Source: Muribaculaceae bacterium (GTDB lineage Bacteria; Bacteroidota; Bacteroidia; Bacteroidales; Muribaculaceae). Taken from it: a stretch of DNA of 45,596 bases. Below the pieces are notes generated by a model, which did not search any database, had not been told where the DNA came from, and saw only the letters and a list, made by a program, of their open reading frames with translations. Numbering within the stretch: the first letter of the stretch is position 1; each line of letters opens with the position of its first letter. Shown piece by piece: positions 16,624 to 24,824 of the stretch. Where the stretch lies: positions 1 through 45,596 of the forward strand of contig VSPN01000017.1 of assembly GCA_009775355.1 (NCBI GenBank). Direction: 5' to 3'. Both the position numbers and the translations under genes were made by a program.

Positions 16624-18834
16624 ATGACAATGAAGAAAGCCTTACTTCTTATGATGGCGGCCATGACCGCGAGTACGGGCGTGGCGGGAGCCGCTGTCGC
16701 GTCTCAGGAAACGGCAAAGAGAGAAACCGCAGTCTACACAATCGGAGCCGACGGATCGAAGACATACTGGCAGGCCGGTAAGGATGGCCGTTGCGGCATG
16801 GTCAAAGGAGAGACAGTCTCCCCCGTAAAAGTCAGGAAAAACGCCGGACCGCGTCGTATCGCCACGATGGGTGAACCGAAACCTCTCGAAATAGAGATCC
16901 GTTATGACGAGAATCTGTATGATGTGGATCGCATCGGTGCGGGGCTTCTTGATGCCACGGAATTCGATCTCACCGACCTCGCTCCGCAGAAGAATCTCGG
17001 CCTGTGTCAGGTTCCATATGGCGTTTCTTCACTGTTCGCATGCCTTGTGCCGAAGCAGATCAACCAGGAGACCGGTCTGCAGGATATCTATTTCATCGCC
17101 AAGGATATCTCCTCGCTTCCGGCAGGGTCAAAGGTAGTGCTCGATGTCGCTGACTGCGTGCATCGCATCAGATACGAGTCATTGAACCGCGACGGCAGTC
17201 CGGTCAAGGTGTCGACCTGGACGCAAGATGACAGGCTGGTCGAGCAAGGAGACTATAGCGAATCATTTGGTTTCTACTACTGGAGTCACAAGAATGATCA
17301 CAATCTGTGGTTCGCCTTATTCAAGGAGACTAATATAAAACTTGCCGACGGCACTGTATTCCGGCCTTCTCTTGGCGACGTATGGATGAACGACTGCGGG
17401 CCGGATTTCGCGTTAGGATATGCAAAAATATACTCTCCCGTGGAGGGAAGAGACTGCACGATTGTGGAGATGCCCGTATGGCAGGGCACGGACTCCAGAG
17501 AGCCTTCGGAGGTCCTGTTGCGCAATTCTCCTGCCTGTTATAGAGATTATGACCAGCGATTCAGCCGATCCCCCTATTTCACGGCCACAGCTTCTGATCT
17601 TGTTTTCGGCACGCAGCTGATGATGGAAGATCACGGTGTGACAGTATGCGGAATCGGGAATGACATAAGTTACATGTGCGAGGATCGAGACATAGATATC
17701 CGTCTGACGGTGTGCCACAATGATCCTGATGATCCCGCATCCTCTCTGTTGCGGATTCTTGCAAAGGATATGTGCCCGGAGAATGAGGGGGGATCCACAT
17801 TCGGCATCTCCTCCATGTATTGGCGGCCAACCGACAACGGACGCGAGTATCTCCCCATGAATCATTGCGGGGAGCAGGGAATAGCCATACCCTACGAGAC
17901 CTATCTCAATTTCGTCGAAGGTAACTATTCCGACTGGCTTCTCTGCTACGGCAAGCCGAATCCTTTCCTTGCAATAGACGATTCAAAGGTGGAGGGACGT
18001 CTCGGAAACTGCTGTCCGATTCTTTCTGTAAGACATGAGAATATACCGGAACTCGCCTCCGACTTCGCATGGACTTTTCTCGGATTGACGGGACGTTACG
18101 GCGAAGGGAATGTTTCTGCTACAGAACTTGTAGAATATGAGAAGAATATGGGCAATTATGACTCCGACAACATGCGGTGGGAGAAATATACCTACGACAA
18201 CGTGCTTGTAGACGGCGAGGTGGAAGGCTCTCTGCAGGTCAGGATCGGTGTTCGCAAAGGCACATCGGCCGACGACTACATAGCTCCCGTTATGACAAAT
18301 CTCGGCATGCGCACCACATCGGGCATCCTGACCGACAGGTTCGCGAAACCGGAAGAGGGTGTGATCGAGATATATGCCGCCGACTTCGACCTTGACAACA
18401 ACTGGTCGCTCGGCGAGTGGTTCGTTACATATCAGTTCTACGAGCTTCCAGAAGAGGGTGTGAAGGTGGAATACGCGCCCTACGGCAGCAGTGACTTCGT
18501 TCCGCTCGAGGTGACACGCGTTCCCGAAAAGCGTTTTCTGCCCGGCTGGGGAGACTTCTATACATGTCCGACTGCAGCGGTCGACCGCAAGAGCGGCAAC
18601 GGCTGGTTCGACCTGCGCGTCACTCTGACCGACGCACGCGGCAACACACAGGAGCAGGTGGTGTCGCCTGCATTCAGGATCGGCAGTGCGGTCGGAGCGG
18701 TCGAGGGTATCACCGATTCAGCCGACGGAGGACCGGCGGTATACTACGATCTCGCAGGCCGCAGCGTCTCCAGTCTGGAGAAAGGCGTCTATATAGTGCG
18801 CGACTCTAACGGAACAAGAAAAGTCATGAAATGA
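16624..18834 (+). CDS. Large secreted protein A with type IX-like tail
   Basis: This 736-residue exported protein has a signal peptide in its first 26 residues (start at Met1 or Met3). It has no recognisable enzyme motif in its body. Near the C-terminus, a region starting VKVEYAPYGSSDFVPLEV, then FLPGWG, VDRKSGNGWFDLRVTL and GNTQEQVVSPAFRI, closely matches secreted protein B (VKVEYAPHGSSAFTEIEV...GWMDLRISL...GNTQTQTLSPAFRV). The final segment, YYDLAGRSV...GVYIVRDSNGTRKVMK, is a type IX-like sorting tail. That penultimate beta-domain also occurs, as I recall, near the C-termini of Bacteroidales secreted proteases. The stop overlaps the start of the C10 protease gene (ATGA), so the two are co-translated. 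It may be a substrate, inhibitor or surface partner of that protease; this is speculation. Confidence 0.85.
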   Translation: MTMKKALLLMMAAMTASTGVAGAAVASQETAKRETAVYTIGADGSKTYWQAGKDGRCGMVKGETVSPVKVRKNAGPRRIATMGEPKPLEIEIRYDENLYDVDRIGAGLLDATEFDLTDLAPQKNLGLCQVPYGVSSLFACLVPKQINQETGLQDIYFIAKDISSLPAGSKVVLDVADCVHRIRYESLNRDGSPVKVSTWTQDDRLVEQGDYSESFGFYYWSHKNDHNLWFALFKETNIKLADGTVFRPSLGDVWMNDCGPDFALGYAKIYSPVEGRDCTIVEMPVWQGTDSREPSEVLLRNSPACYRDYDQRFSRSPYFTATASDLVFGTQLMMEDHGVTVCGIGNDISYMCEDRDIDIRLTVCHNDPDDPASSLLRILAKDMCPENEGGSTFGISSMYWRPTDNGREYLPMNHCGEQGIAIPYETYLNFVEGNYSDWLLCYGKPNPFLAIDDSKVEGRLGNCCPILSVRHENIPELASDFAWTFLGLTGRYGEGNVSATELVEYEKNMGNYDSDNMRWEKYTYDNVLVDGEVEGSLQVRIGVRKGTSADDYIAPVMTNLGMRTTSGILTDRFAKPEEGVIEIYAADFDLDNNWSLGEWFVTYQFYELPEEGVKVEYAPYGSSDFVPLEVTRVPEKRFLPGWGDFYTCPTAAVDRKSGNGWFDLRVTLTDARGNTQEQVVSPAFRIGSAVGAVEGITDSADGGPAVYYDLAGRSVSSLEKGVYIVRDSNGTRKVMK

Positions 18835-20573
18835 ACCAGACAAGACGATTCTACATGAAAAAGAGAATTATTCTTTCAGCGGCGATACTGATGTTGGCAG
18901 CCACGCTGCCGGCGGAGGTATTGTCACCCGGACAGGCGCTGCTCCGTCTCCGCACGGAGCGCGCCGTCGCGGCGGCCGCCCGCGCCGTCGCGGACAGAGA
19001 TGCAAGACTTCTCCATACTTCGGAAGGAGAGACCGGACCGGCATCGTATGTTTTCGGAGCCGGAGAGGATGGCTTTCTGGTCGTGTCGGCCGACGATCGT
19101 TTGCCCGCGCTTCTGGGCTGGTCTGACACCGGTGGCTTCGATGAGCGAGAGATACCGTGCGGACTTCGGACGCAGCTTGACCTCTATGCCCGCCAGGCCG
19201 ATGCCATCCGTGCGGGCGATCCCGCCCTGCGTGCGCGCCGGCAGTCGGACGGAGAGGAGAACCGCGAACCCGTAGGCCCGACGCTGACCACGCGCTGGAG
19301 CCAGGACGCGCCCTACAATGATCTCTGCCCTGTCATCGGCTCCCGACGGTGCGTGACCGGATGCGTGGCCACGGCCATGGCCCAGGTGCTCAGGCACTAT
19401 GCATGGTCCGGTCTCGGAGAGGGCGTACACTCCATGGAGTTCGGGTATATGTCGGACGACTGGGAGAAAGTGACCGAGATCCTTGAGTTCGATTTCGCCG
19501 AACGTCCGTTTGACTACAGCGTCATGGCCGACGACTACACCGGGGAATACACGCCTGAGAGTGCAGCAGAGGTGGCGCGGCTGATGTATGCCTGCGGCAT
19601 ATCGGTCGATATGATCTACGGCACCTCGGCCAGCGGTTCGTTCGACGGCTACATGCCCTACGCCCTGTGGAAGCATTTCGGCTTCGACGCCGGAGTGCGT
19701 CTCGCCGAGCGCGACTGTTTCCGTGCGCCCCCCGGCATGACATGGGAGGATTTCGTCTACGATCAGCTCTCGCGCCACGGCGCGCTGATCTACTGCGGTG
19801 TCACATCGGCCAACGAAGGGCACGCCTTCGTGTGTGACGGTTATCTTGGGGAGGGTTATTTTCATTTCAACTGGGGATGGGGCGGCATGAGCGACGGCTG
19901 GTTCCTTCTCGATGCCCTTGAGCCGACGGTGCAGGGCACGGGCGGTTCGTCGAGATCGTTAGGATTCAACTACGGCCAGTCGATCCAGGCCGATCTTGAT
20001 CCCGAAGAGGGCACGGGCATCTATTTTCCCGCCGTGACCGGACGCGCCGGCAAGTTCGACGTCATCACCCGCTCCACCCGCGCGGGCGAGAAATTCACCG
20101 TGACGGGTGAGGTCTTGAATTTCTGCCAGTCGGCTCTTGATCTGGAGTTCGGCTGTCTGCTCGCCGCTGACGAGAGTGGCGTGACCGGAGAGACAATCAA
20201 GGTCAGCGATCTTTCGCTCGGCACCTGCGAGGCGAAGAAGATATACACGAAAGCCACGTTCCCCGCCGGGATTGCCGACGGCACGTACTGCATGCGTCCG
20301 GTGGTGAAAGGCGGCCCGCTGACCGACTGGTGGACGCTCCCCTGGAATGTCGCCAAAGACCACGTGTGGATCAGGGTCGAGAACGGCGAAGTGACGTTCA
20401 ACGTCGAGGCTCCCGGTGCCGGCATCGGCTCCGTGACCGACGATTCGCACCGGGCCGCCGGCTACTACAGCCTTCAGGGCACGCGCCTCACGTCGGCGCC
20501 CGAAGACGGAACCCCGTTCATAGTTGTGGACGGCACAGGCCGCCCCCGCAAGATAACGCAACAACGACAGTAG
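18831..20573 (+). CDS. C10 family cysteine protease (streptopain-like)
   Basis: This 580-residue secreted protease has a signal peptide, a prodomain (about 30-150) that normally inhibits the enzyme, and a C10 papain-like catalytic domain. Visible catalytic features are WSQDAPYN (Gln158 as oxyanion-hole residue), CVTGCVATAMAQVLRHY with nucleophile Cys178, EGHAFVCDGY with His331, and FNWGWGGMSDGW at 346-357. SpeB of Streptococcus and the fragipains and interpain of Bacteroidales are known relatives. Residues after about 385 form beta-rich domains ending in a degenerate sorting-like tail (YYSLQGTRL...). The ATG at 18831 overlaps the previous stop; Met9 (18855) would give a more typical signal peptide. 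All catalytic residues are present, so I expect an active enzyme. Confidence 0.93.
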   Translation: MNQTRRFYMKKRIILSAAILMLAATLPAEVLSPGQALLRLRTERAVAAAARAVADRDARLLHTSEGETGPASYVFGAGEDGFLVVSADDRLPALLGWSDTGGFDEREIPCGLRTQLDLYARQADAIRAGDPALRARRQSDGEENREPVGPTLTTRWSQDAPYNDLCPVIGSRRCVTGCVATAMAQVLRHYAWSGLGEGVHSMEFGYMSDDWEKVTEILEFDFAERPFDYSVMADDYTGEYTPESAAEVARLMYACGISVDMIYGTSASGSFDGYMPYALWKHFGFDAGVRLAERDCFRAPPGMTWEDFVYDQLSRHGALIYCGVTSANEGHAFVCDGYLGEGYFHFNWGWGGMSDGWFLLDALEPTVQGTGGSSRSLGFNYGQSIQADLDPEEGTGIYFPAVTGRAGKFDVITRSTRAGEKFTVTGEVLNFCQSALDLEFGCLLAADESGVTGETIKVSDLSLGTCEAKKIYTKATFPAGIADGTYCMRPVVKGGPLTDWWTLPWNVAKDHVWIRVENGEVTFNVEAPGAGIGSVTDDSHRAAGYYSLQGTRLTSAPEDGTPFIVVDGTGRPRKITQQRQ

Positions 20574-20593
20574 GGACGCGATTAATCGCGTCC
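20574..20593. repeat. 20-bp palindrome copy after the C10 protease
   Basis: Exact GGACGCGATTAATCGCGTCC, starting directly after the TAG stop at 20571-20573. A second hairpin, TCCGGCGG/CCGCCGGA (20600-20607 and 20618-20625), follows. Confidence 0.85.
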
Positions 20594-20644
20594 GGGCAGT
20601 CCGGCGGCTGTCTGAAACCGCCGGAACTTGCGAGGCGATGCAAT

Positions 20645-20688
20645 ACGATCCTGTCACAACAGTCGGCTGGCTGTTGTGACAGGATCGT
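20645..20688 (+). terminator. Strong hairpin, probable terminator of the C10 protease operon
   Basis: Perfect 18-bp inverted repeat ACGATCCTGTCACAACAG (20645-20662) / complement at 20671-20688, with an 8-nt loop. No T-run follows. It lies between two copies of the 20-bp palindrome. Confidence 0.6.
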
Positions 20689-20707
20689 TGGGTTACCCGG
20701 ACGGCGC

Positions 20708-20807
20708 GGACGCGATTAATCGCGTCCGTACAGGATGATGTTGTGATCGGCAAACACGCTGAATAGTCGTAAGGGCTTGTTTAATAAAATATGTGGTAAT
20801 AGCGGTC
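20708..20807. repeat. 100-bp interspersed repeat, copy 2
   Basis: It begins with the exact 20-bp palindrome (20708-20727) and is nearly identical to 14519-14618, with two differences in 100 (one in the GCACACACGC/GCAAACACGC stretch, one in GGGCATGTT/GGGCTTGTT). The two copies lie 6.2 kb apart and bracket the regulator A / secreted A / protease module. Confidence 0.85.
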
Positions 20808-20818
20808 GCGATTGAGTA

Positions 20819-20839
20819 AGAGCTTGTTTAATAATAAAT
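20819..20839. repeat. Solo end of the MITE-like element
   Basis: These 21 bp repeat the first 21 bp of the left end of the element at 11424 exactly (AGAGCTTGTTTAATAATAAA followed by T). No matching opposite end was found before the ATPase gene. Confidence 0.7.
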
Positions 20840-20868
20840 ATGGCCTGTTTTTTAAAATAATTCGCGTA

Positions 20869-20920
20869 TGTCCTAAATTTTAGGACAAAAATGATTATTT
20901 TTGTCCTAAAATTTAGGACA
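20869..20920 (+). promoter_or_regulatory. Double-palindrome operator and promoter of the ATPase gene
   Basis: TGTCCTAAATTTTAGGACA (20869-20887) and its reverse complement (20902-20920) are each near-perfect 19-bp palindromes, separated by 14 nt. The box TATTTTTG (20896-20903) between them matches TAnnTTTG. The ATG follows 2 bp after the second palindrome, so the transcript would be nearly leaderless. A dimeric repressor binding both sites would block the promoter; which protein binds is unknown. Confidence 0.75.
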
Positions 20921-20922
20921 GT

Positions 20923-22227
20923 ATGGATAAATTATATATCAAGACACAGATCGCGATGCGTCAGGCGGAGTTTCCGACTGATCTGATAAAGCGTGAAAAC
21001 CAGCTTCCGGTAAATTGTGGGAAAATTGTCACGATCCCGGGTGTGAGGCGTTGTGGCAAGACATCAAGAATGGAGGCGACAGTAAACGATCTTCTTGCCT
21101 CTGGCGTGAAGCGTGAACAGTTTCTATGGGTGAGTTTTGATGACGAGCGTCTTGTGCGTATGACGTCTGATGATCTGGACCTTGTCATAGAAGCATATCG
21201 TGAGATGTTTCCGGATATGGAAATGGCATCAGTATATATGTTCTTCGATGAGATACAGCTGATTGAAGGATGGGAATATTTTGTAATGCGACTTTATAAA
21301 CACTATTCCAAGAATATTTATATCAGCGGCAGTAATGCGACAATGCTTGGCAGTGAGCTTAAATCAGTCTTGCGCGGTTGGCCCGAGGAAGAAGAGACAT
21401 TGCCACTTTCTTTCAAAGAATATTGCGGTTTTAAGGGAATAAAGACCGACAGTTGGCTGGAATCTGACCTTGCTAAGCTTCGCAATGCGTTTTTTGAGTA
21501 CAACAACGAAGGGGGATTTCCCGAAGTCGTGCTCACGCAAAATCCATTGCAAAAGGTGAAGAGGTTGCAGACATATTTTGACACGATGCTGTTGAAGGAT
21601 CTGGTAGAACACTACGGCCTGTCGAATATTGAGGTACTTAGATACTACCTGAAGCGTATAATGGGAAATCTGACAAAGCCGACTTCCATCCGTGCCATAC
21701 ATGGCGATATCAAGTCACGAGGTCTGAAAGTAAGCAAAGATGATCTGTATGAGTGGGCTAACCATGCATGCGGCATTTTTATGTTCCTGCGTGTTCCAAA
21801 TTACAGCAAATCATTGCAAAAAATAGAAAGTTCACAGCCGAAATATTATTGTATTGACAATGGTCTGCGCGATGCGGTGTTGTTGCCGATGAGCGGGGAT
21901 GATGGCAAGAAACTTGAAAACACCGTATTTCTGCAGCTTTACCGCCATCGAACTCCTGTTGACCGTATATTTTATTATCAGGGAAAAGGTGAATGTGATT
22001 TTGTGGTTCAGAGCGGCGTGGAGATCAGTCGGTTGATTCAAGTGACATGGGATATGGGAGATGAGGAGACACGACGTCGCGAGATCAACGGACTTGTCGA
22101 GGCTGCTGAAGCTACCGGTTGCGATAATCTTTTTATCATAACGTCTGACAGCAGTGAGGAAATCAAACTTGACAACGGTATGGAGATCCATGTATTGTCT
22201 GCCTGGAGATGGTTGCTTGGAATATGA
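20923..22227 (+). CDS. AAA-type ATPase with DUF4143-like C-terminal domain
   Basis: This 434-residue ATP-binding protein has Walker A GVRRCGKTS (residues 40-48), Walker B VYMFFDE (104-110) and a sensor-like segment IYISGSNATML. The C-terminal half has the DUF4143 pattern (GGFPEV, KDLVEHYGL, KIESSQPKYYCIDNGLRDAV, GKGECDFVV), related to a nuclease-like fold. Such proteins are widespread in Bacteroidales, often horizontally moved, and their role is not established. Base composition is AT-richer than the neighbours. The gene sits between two sets of palindromic repeats in the middle of the mirror-image region, which suggests insertion. It has its own double-palindrome promoter. Confidence 0.9.
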   Translation: MDKLYIKTQIAMRQAEFPTDLIKRENQLPVNCGKIVTIPGVRRCGKTSRMEATVNDLLASGVKREQFLWVSFDDERLVRMTSDDLDLVIEAYREMFPDMEMASVYMFFDEIQLIEGWEYFVMRLYKHYSKNIYISGSNATMLGSELKSVLRGWPEEEETLPLSFKEYCGFKGIKTDSWLESDLAKLRNAFFEYNNEGGFPEVVLTQNPLQKVKRLQTYFDTMLLKDLVEHYGLSNIEVLRYYLKRIMGNLTKPTSIRAIHGDIKSRGLKVSKDDLYEWANHACGIFMFLRVPNYSKSLQKIESSQPKYYCIDNGLRDAVLLPMSGDDGKKLENTVFLQLYRHRTPVDRIFYYQGKGECDFVVQSGVEISRLIQVTWDMGDEETRRREINGLVEAAEATGCDNLFIITSDSSEEIKLDNGMEIHVLSAWRWLLGI

Positions 22228-22304
22228 CTGTCAGTGTTTTAGTTTTTCACTGGCTTGGAAAGCCGCTGCTCCGGTCATGAAGGATTCGATTCATTTCGAG
22301 GCGG

Positions 22305-22361
22305 GAGACGCGGTTAATCGGGGGGTTACTCCGGACGCGGGGGACGCGATTGATCGCGTCC
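22305..22361. repeat. Degenerate and variant palindrome copies
   Basis: A decayed copy (GAGACGCGGTTAATCG, 22305-22320) is followed by a one-base variant GGACGCGATTGATCGCGTCC (22342-22361). They lie between the ATPase stop and the convergent stop of secreted protein B. Confidence 0.75.
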
Positions 22362-22386
22362 CCCTGCCGTGTCGGAAGCGGGTGGG

Positions 22387-24537
22387 TTATCTGATTGTCA
22401 CTTTTTCGGTGCGGGCGCCGGTGCGGCGGATGTAGATGCCGGGCGCGGGGTGGGCGGCGGCTTTTCTTCCCTGAAGGTCGTAAAGTAGCGGGGCACTGTC
22501 GTCGGCTGCCGTTGCTTCCACGCCGGCCAGCGAGTCGACGCGGAACGCCGGCGATAGTGTCTGGGTCTGGGTGTTGCCCGAATCGTCGGCGAGCGAGATC
22601 CGCAGATCCATCCAGCCGTCGGATGATCCCCGGTCCACACCCGCGAGAGAACCTTCGTAGCAGTAGCCGTAGCCGGGCACGAAGAACATGTCGGCGTTTT
22701 CCGACACCTCGATCTCAGTAAACGCTGAGCTGCCGTGGGGAGCGTACTCCACCTTGACCGACGAGAGCGGATAGGCCTCCATCATGTCCTTGTCCATCGA
22801 GTCATTGAGAACGTAGCGGAAATCGGCCGCATAGAGATGCAGCGAGGCGTTGGTCGGTGTCTCGAAATGATCCGTGACGAGCGGGCCGTCGGTAAACCAG
22901 AGCAACTGCGCCGTCGGTGGCACCCAGTCGGCCTTGTCAGTGTTGCAGAGCATCACGGAACTGTTGTGCGACTGCACCGATCCGTCCACAGGCGCGCCGT
23001 CCACATCGATCGCGAAAGTCTGGGCCGCACCCTCTTGCGACTGTCTTACCTGAGCGGTTTCGGTCAATTGGAGAAGAACCTCACCTGCGCGTCCGCAGTA
23101 TGATGCGCCGAACCAGCCCATATCCATAACGCGACCGGCGTATTCCTGAGGCATCGGGCCATAAGATTCCGGCCATATGCCGATAGAGGCAAGAAGCGGT
23201 GCGCAATTGCCGAGGATGTAGTCGTAACCCGAAACTGCGGCAGGCAGCTTGCCGTTCATCACCTTGAACAGATCCTGGTCATCCCAATACCCGAATGTCC
23301 TTGTATAAAGTTCCTGCTGCGGATCGCCGAAAGTCTTGTTTAAATGGCGGTACACTGGAGAACTGTTTTCCTGCATCAAAAACTGCGATACTATTCCGGT
23401 TTCAGAATACTCATGTGCAAGATTCGGATTGTAAAGACCCTGCATGACATCGAAGTCCTGCATCGAGGCCCGGTGCAGACACAGGTTTGTCCTGCATGTC
23501 ACAGCCTGACCGGGTGTGCAGTCTGCGTCATATATGTTTGCACCTCCGGTACATATGAATCCGCTGACCGCAGTGCTGACATTTACCGTAATAGAACTCC
23601 CGCCTTCCAAAGCGGCGTCGGGCATGAACACAGAAACCAACTCGGAATACTCATCAGGATTGTTGGTCACTTCTCCCGGAGTCCTTGTGTTGGGGGTCGT
23701 GATGACCAGTGCGGAGAGATTGTTTCCCTCCTGACTTTCCGTGACTCTCAGTTCGCCGCACACTCCCATGCCCTCGGGAAGGTCGTTGAGATAAAACACT
23801 GGTGCGTCAATATACTTGCGGTCGCTGCGTCCGTCGGAATAGGAGCGCCATATCAGACTGAACATCTGGTCAACTACAGTGAACTGGTGATTCCCGCTAT
23901 ACACGAATATCGTGCCCATGGCGTCCACTATGTTCCCCTTTTCAAGCAGGGTATATTCCTTAGTGACGGCATCGACCATATAATGGTCGGGAGCAAGACG
24001 CTCCCCGTCCGGATTCAGAAAGCTGAAAGAATATGCGTTGCAGGCATCCGCTCCGTCGAATGTGACTTCCATTCCGTCGCTAAGTTCATCAAAATTTCTG
24101 ATCACAGCCCATTTGTTATCACCGGAATAATCTTTCTTCTTGAACTCGGCGGTCAGGATGTTGTTGTCGGAATCGAGCGATCCGGTCAGTTCAAGCACAG
24201 TCACCTCCTCACCCTCTTCCCAGTAGGCTGTCTCGCCGAAGTATGCGGAACCGTGCCTGACGCATACCGGTTCCATGTCGTCGGGGCAGGTGACCCTGAC
24301 ATAGATCGTCTTGGGTGTCTCCTCTTCCTCCTGTTCCGCCTTGACGCCGGGGCGGGCTTTAACCTTAGGTCTTTCGCGATTCGTGAAGTCTCGACTTGTG
24401 ATGTCGCCCTCGGCGTCGATAGTGACAGACCGGCTCTCGCCGTTCGCCGCATGTCGTGTCACGATGGATTGACGGCCATATGCCGGAGCGAATATGGCGG
24501 CCATGAGAATGAATGTAAAGATCTTGTTCATGATCAT
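22387..24537 (-). CDS. Large secreted protein B with type IX-like tail
   Basis: This 716-residue exported protein has a signal peptide (KIFTFILMAAIFAPAYG, about residues 5-21). A charged linker (RPKVKARPGVKAEQEEEE) is followed by a beta-rich region starting IYVRVTCPDDMEPVCV. The middle has no recognised enzyme motif. The C-terminal region from SVKVEYAPHGSSAF to TLSPAFRVDS is homologous to the same region of secreted protein A. The last part, LYDLQGRKA...GIYIRRTGARTEKVTIR, is a type IX-like tail. The gene is divergent from regulator B (24825), mirroring the pair of secreted protein A and regulator A. Only the C-terminal region and overall layout look alike; the bodies have diverged. Confidence 0.85.
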   Translation of the reverse strand: MIMNKIFTFILMAAIFAPAYGRQSIVTRHAANGESRSVTIDAEGDITSRDFTNRERPKVKARPGVKAEQEEEETPKTIYVRVTCPDDMEPVCVRHGSAYFGETAYWEEGEEVTVLELTGSLDSDNNILTAEFKKKDYSGDNKWAVIRNFDELSDGMEVTFDGADACNAYSFSFLNPDGERLAPDHYMVDAVTKEYTLLEKGNIVDAMGTIFVYSGNHQFTVVDQMFSLIWRSYSDGRSDRKYIDAPVFYLNDLPEGMGVCGELRVTESQEGNNLSALVITTPNTRTPGEVTNNPDEYSELVSVFMPDAALEGGSSITVNVSTAVSGFICTGGANIYDADCTPGQAVTCRTNLCLHRASMQDFDVMQGLYNPNLAHEYSETGIVSQFLMQENSSPVYRHLNKTFGDPQQELYTRTFGYWDDQDLFKVMNGKLPAAVSGYDYILGNCAPLLASIGIWPESYGPMPQEYAGRVMDMGWFGASYCGRAGEVLLQLTETAQVRQSQEGAAQTFAIDVDGAPVDGSVQSHNSSVMLCNTDKADWVPPTAQLLWFTDGPLVTDHFETPTNASLHLYAADFRYVLNDSMDKDMMEAYPLSSVKVEYAPHGSSAFTEIEVSENADMFFVPGYGYCYEGSLAGVDRGSSDGWMDLRISLADDSGNTQTQTLSPAFRVDSLAGVEATAADDSAPLLYDLQGRKAAAHPAPGIYIRRTGARTEKVTIR

Positions 24538-24619
24538 ATGGGCTTGATTCCTCTACGCCTGAGGAGATGAAACCTTTGTCCGGCCTGTGGCGTAACGTCT
24601 TCCGACAACAGACCTGCCA

Positions 24620-24651
24620 CAAATTTAAAAAGCCGACGCGGTTATTTCAAA
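24620..24651 (-). promoter_or_regulatory. Promoter of secreted protein B
   Basis: Minus strand TTTG (complement of 24648-24651), exactly 20 nt, then TAAATTTG (complement of 24620-24627), a perfect match to the Bacteroidetes consensus. The leader to the start at 24537 is about 80 nt. Confidence 0.82.
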
Positions 24652-24824
24652 ATTATTCCCTTCCCGCTTTTTCCCTGATTTGTCACAAAAATTACTCATA
24701 TTTTACTCATAAAATGATAATTTACAGTAAGTCAGACAGGTATCAATATGACGGCACAAGGGCGGACTGCTGATATATCATGAACAGGAGATGATTATTC
24801 CGGGTGATTTTATTAACTTGCGGC

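Noticed and set aside
20574..20807. Possible CRISPR array from repeated palindromes
   Set aside because: Repeats are unevenly spaced, dispersed over 30 kb, and lack regular spacers or cas genes.
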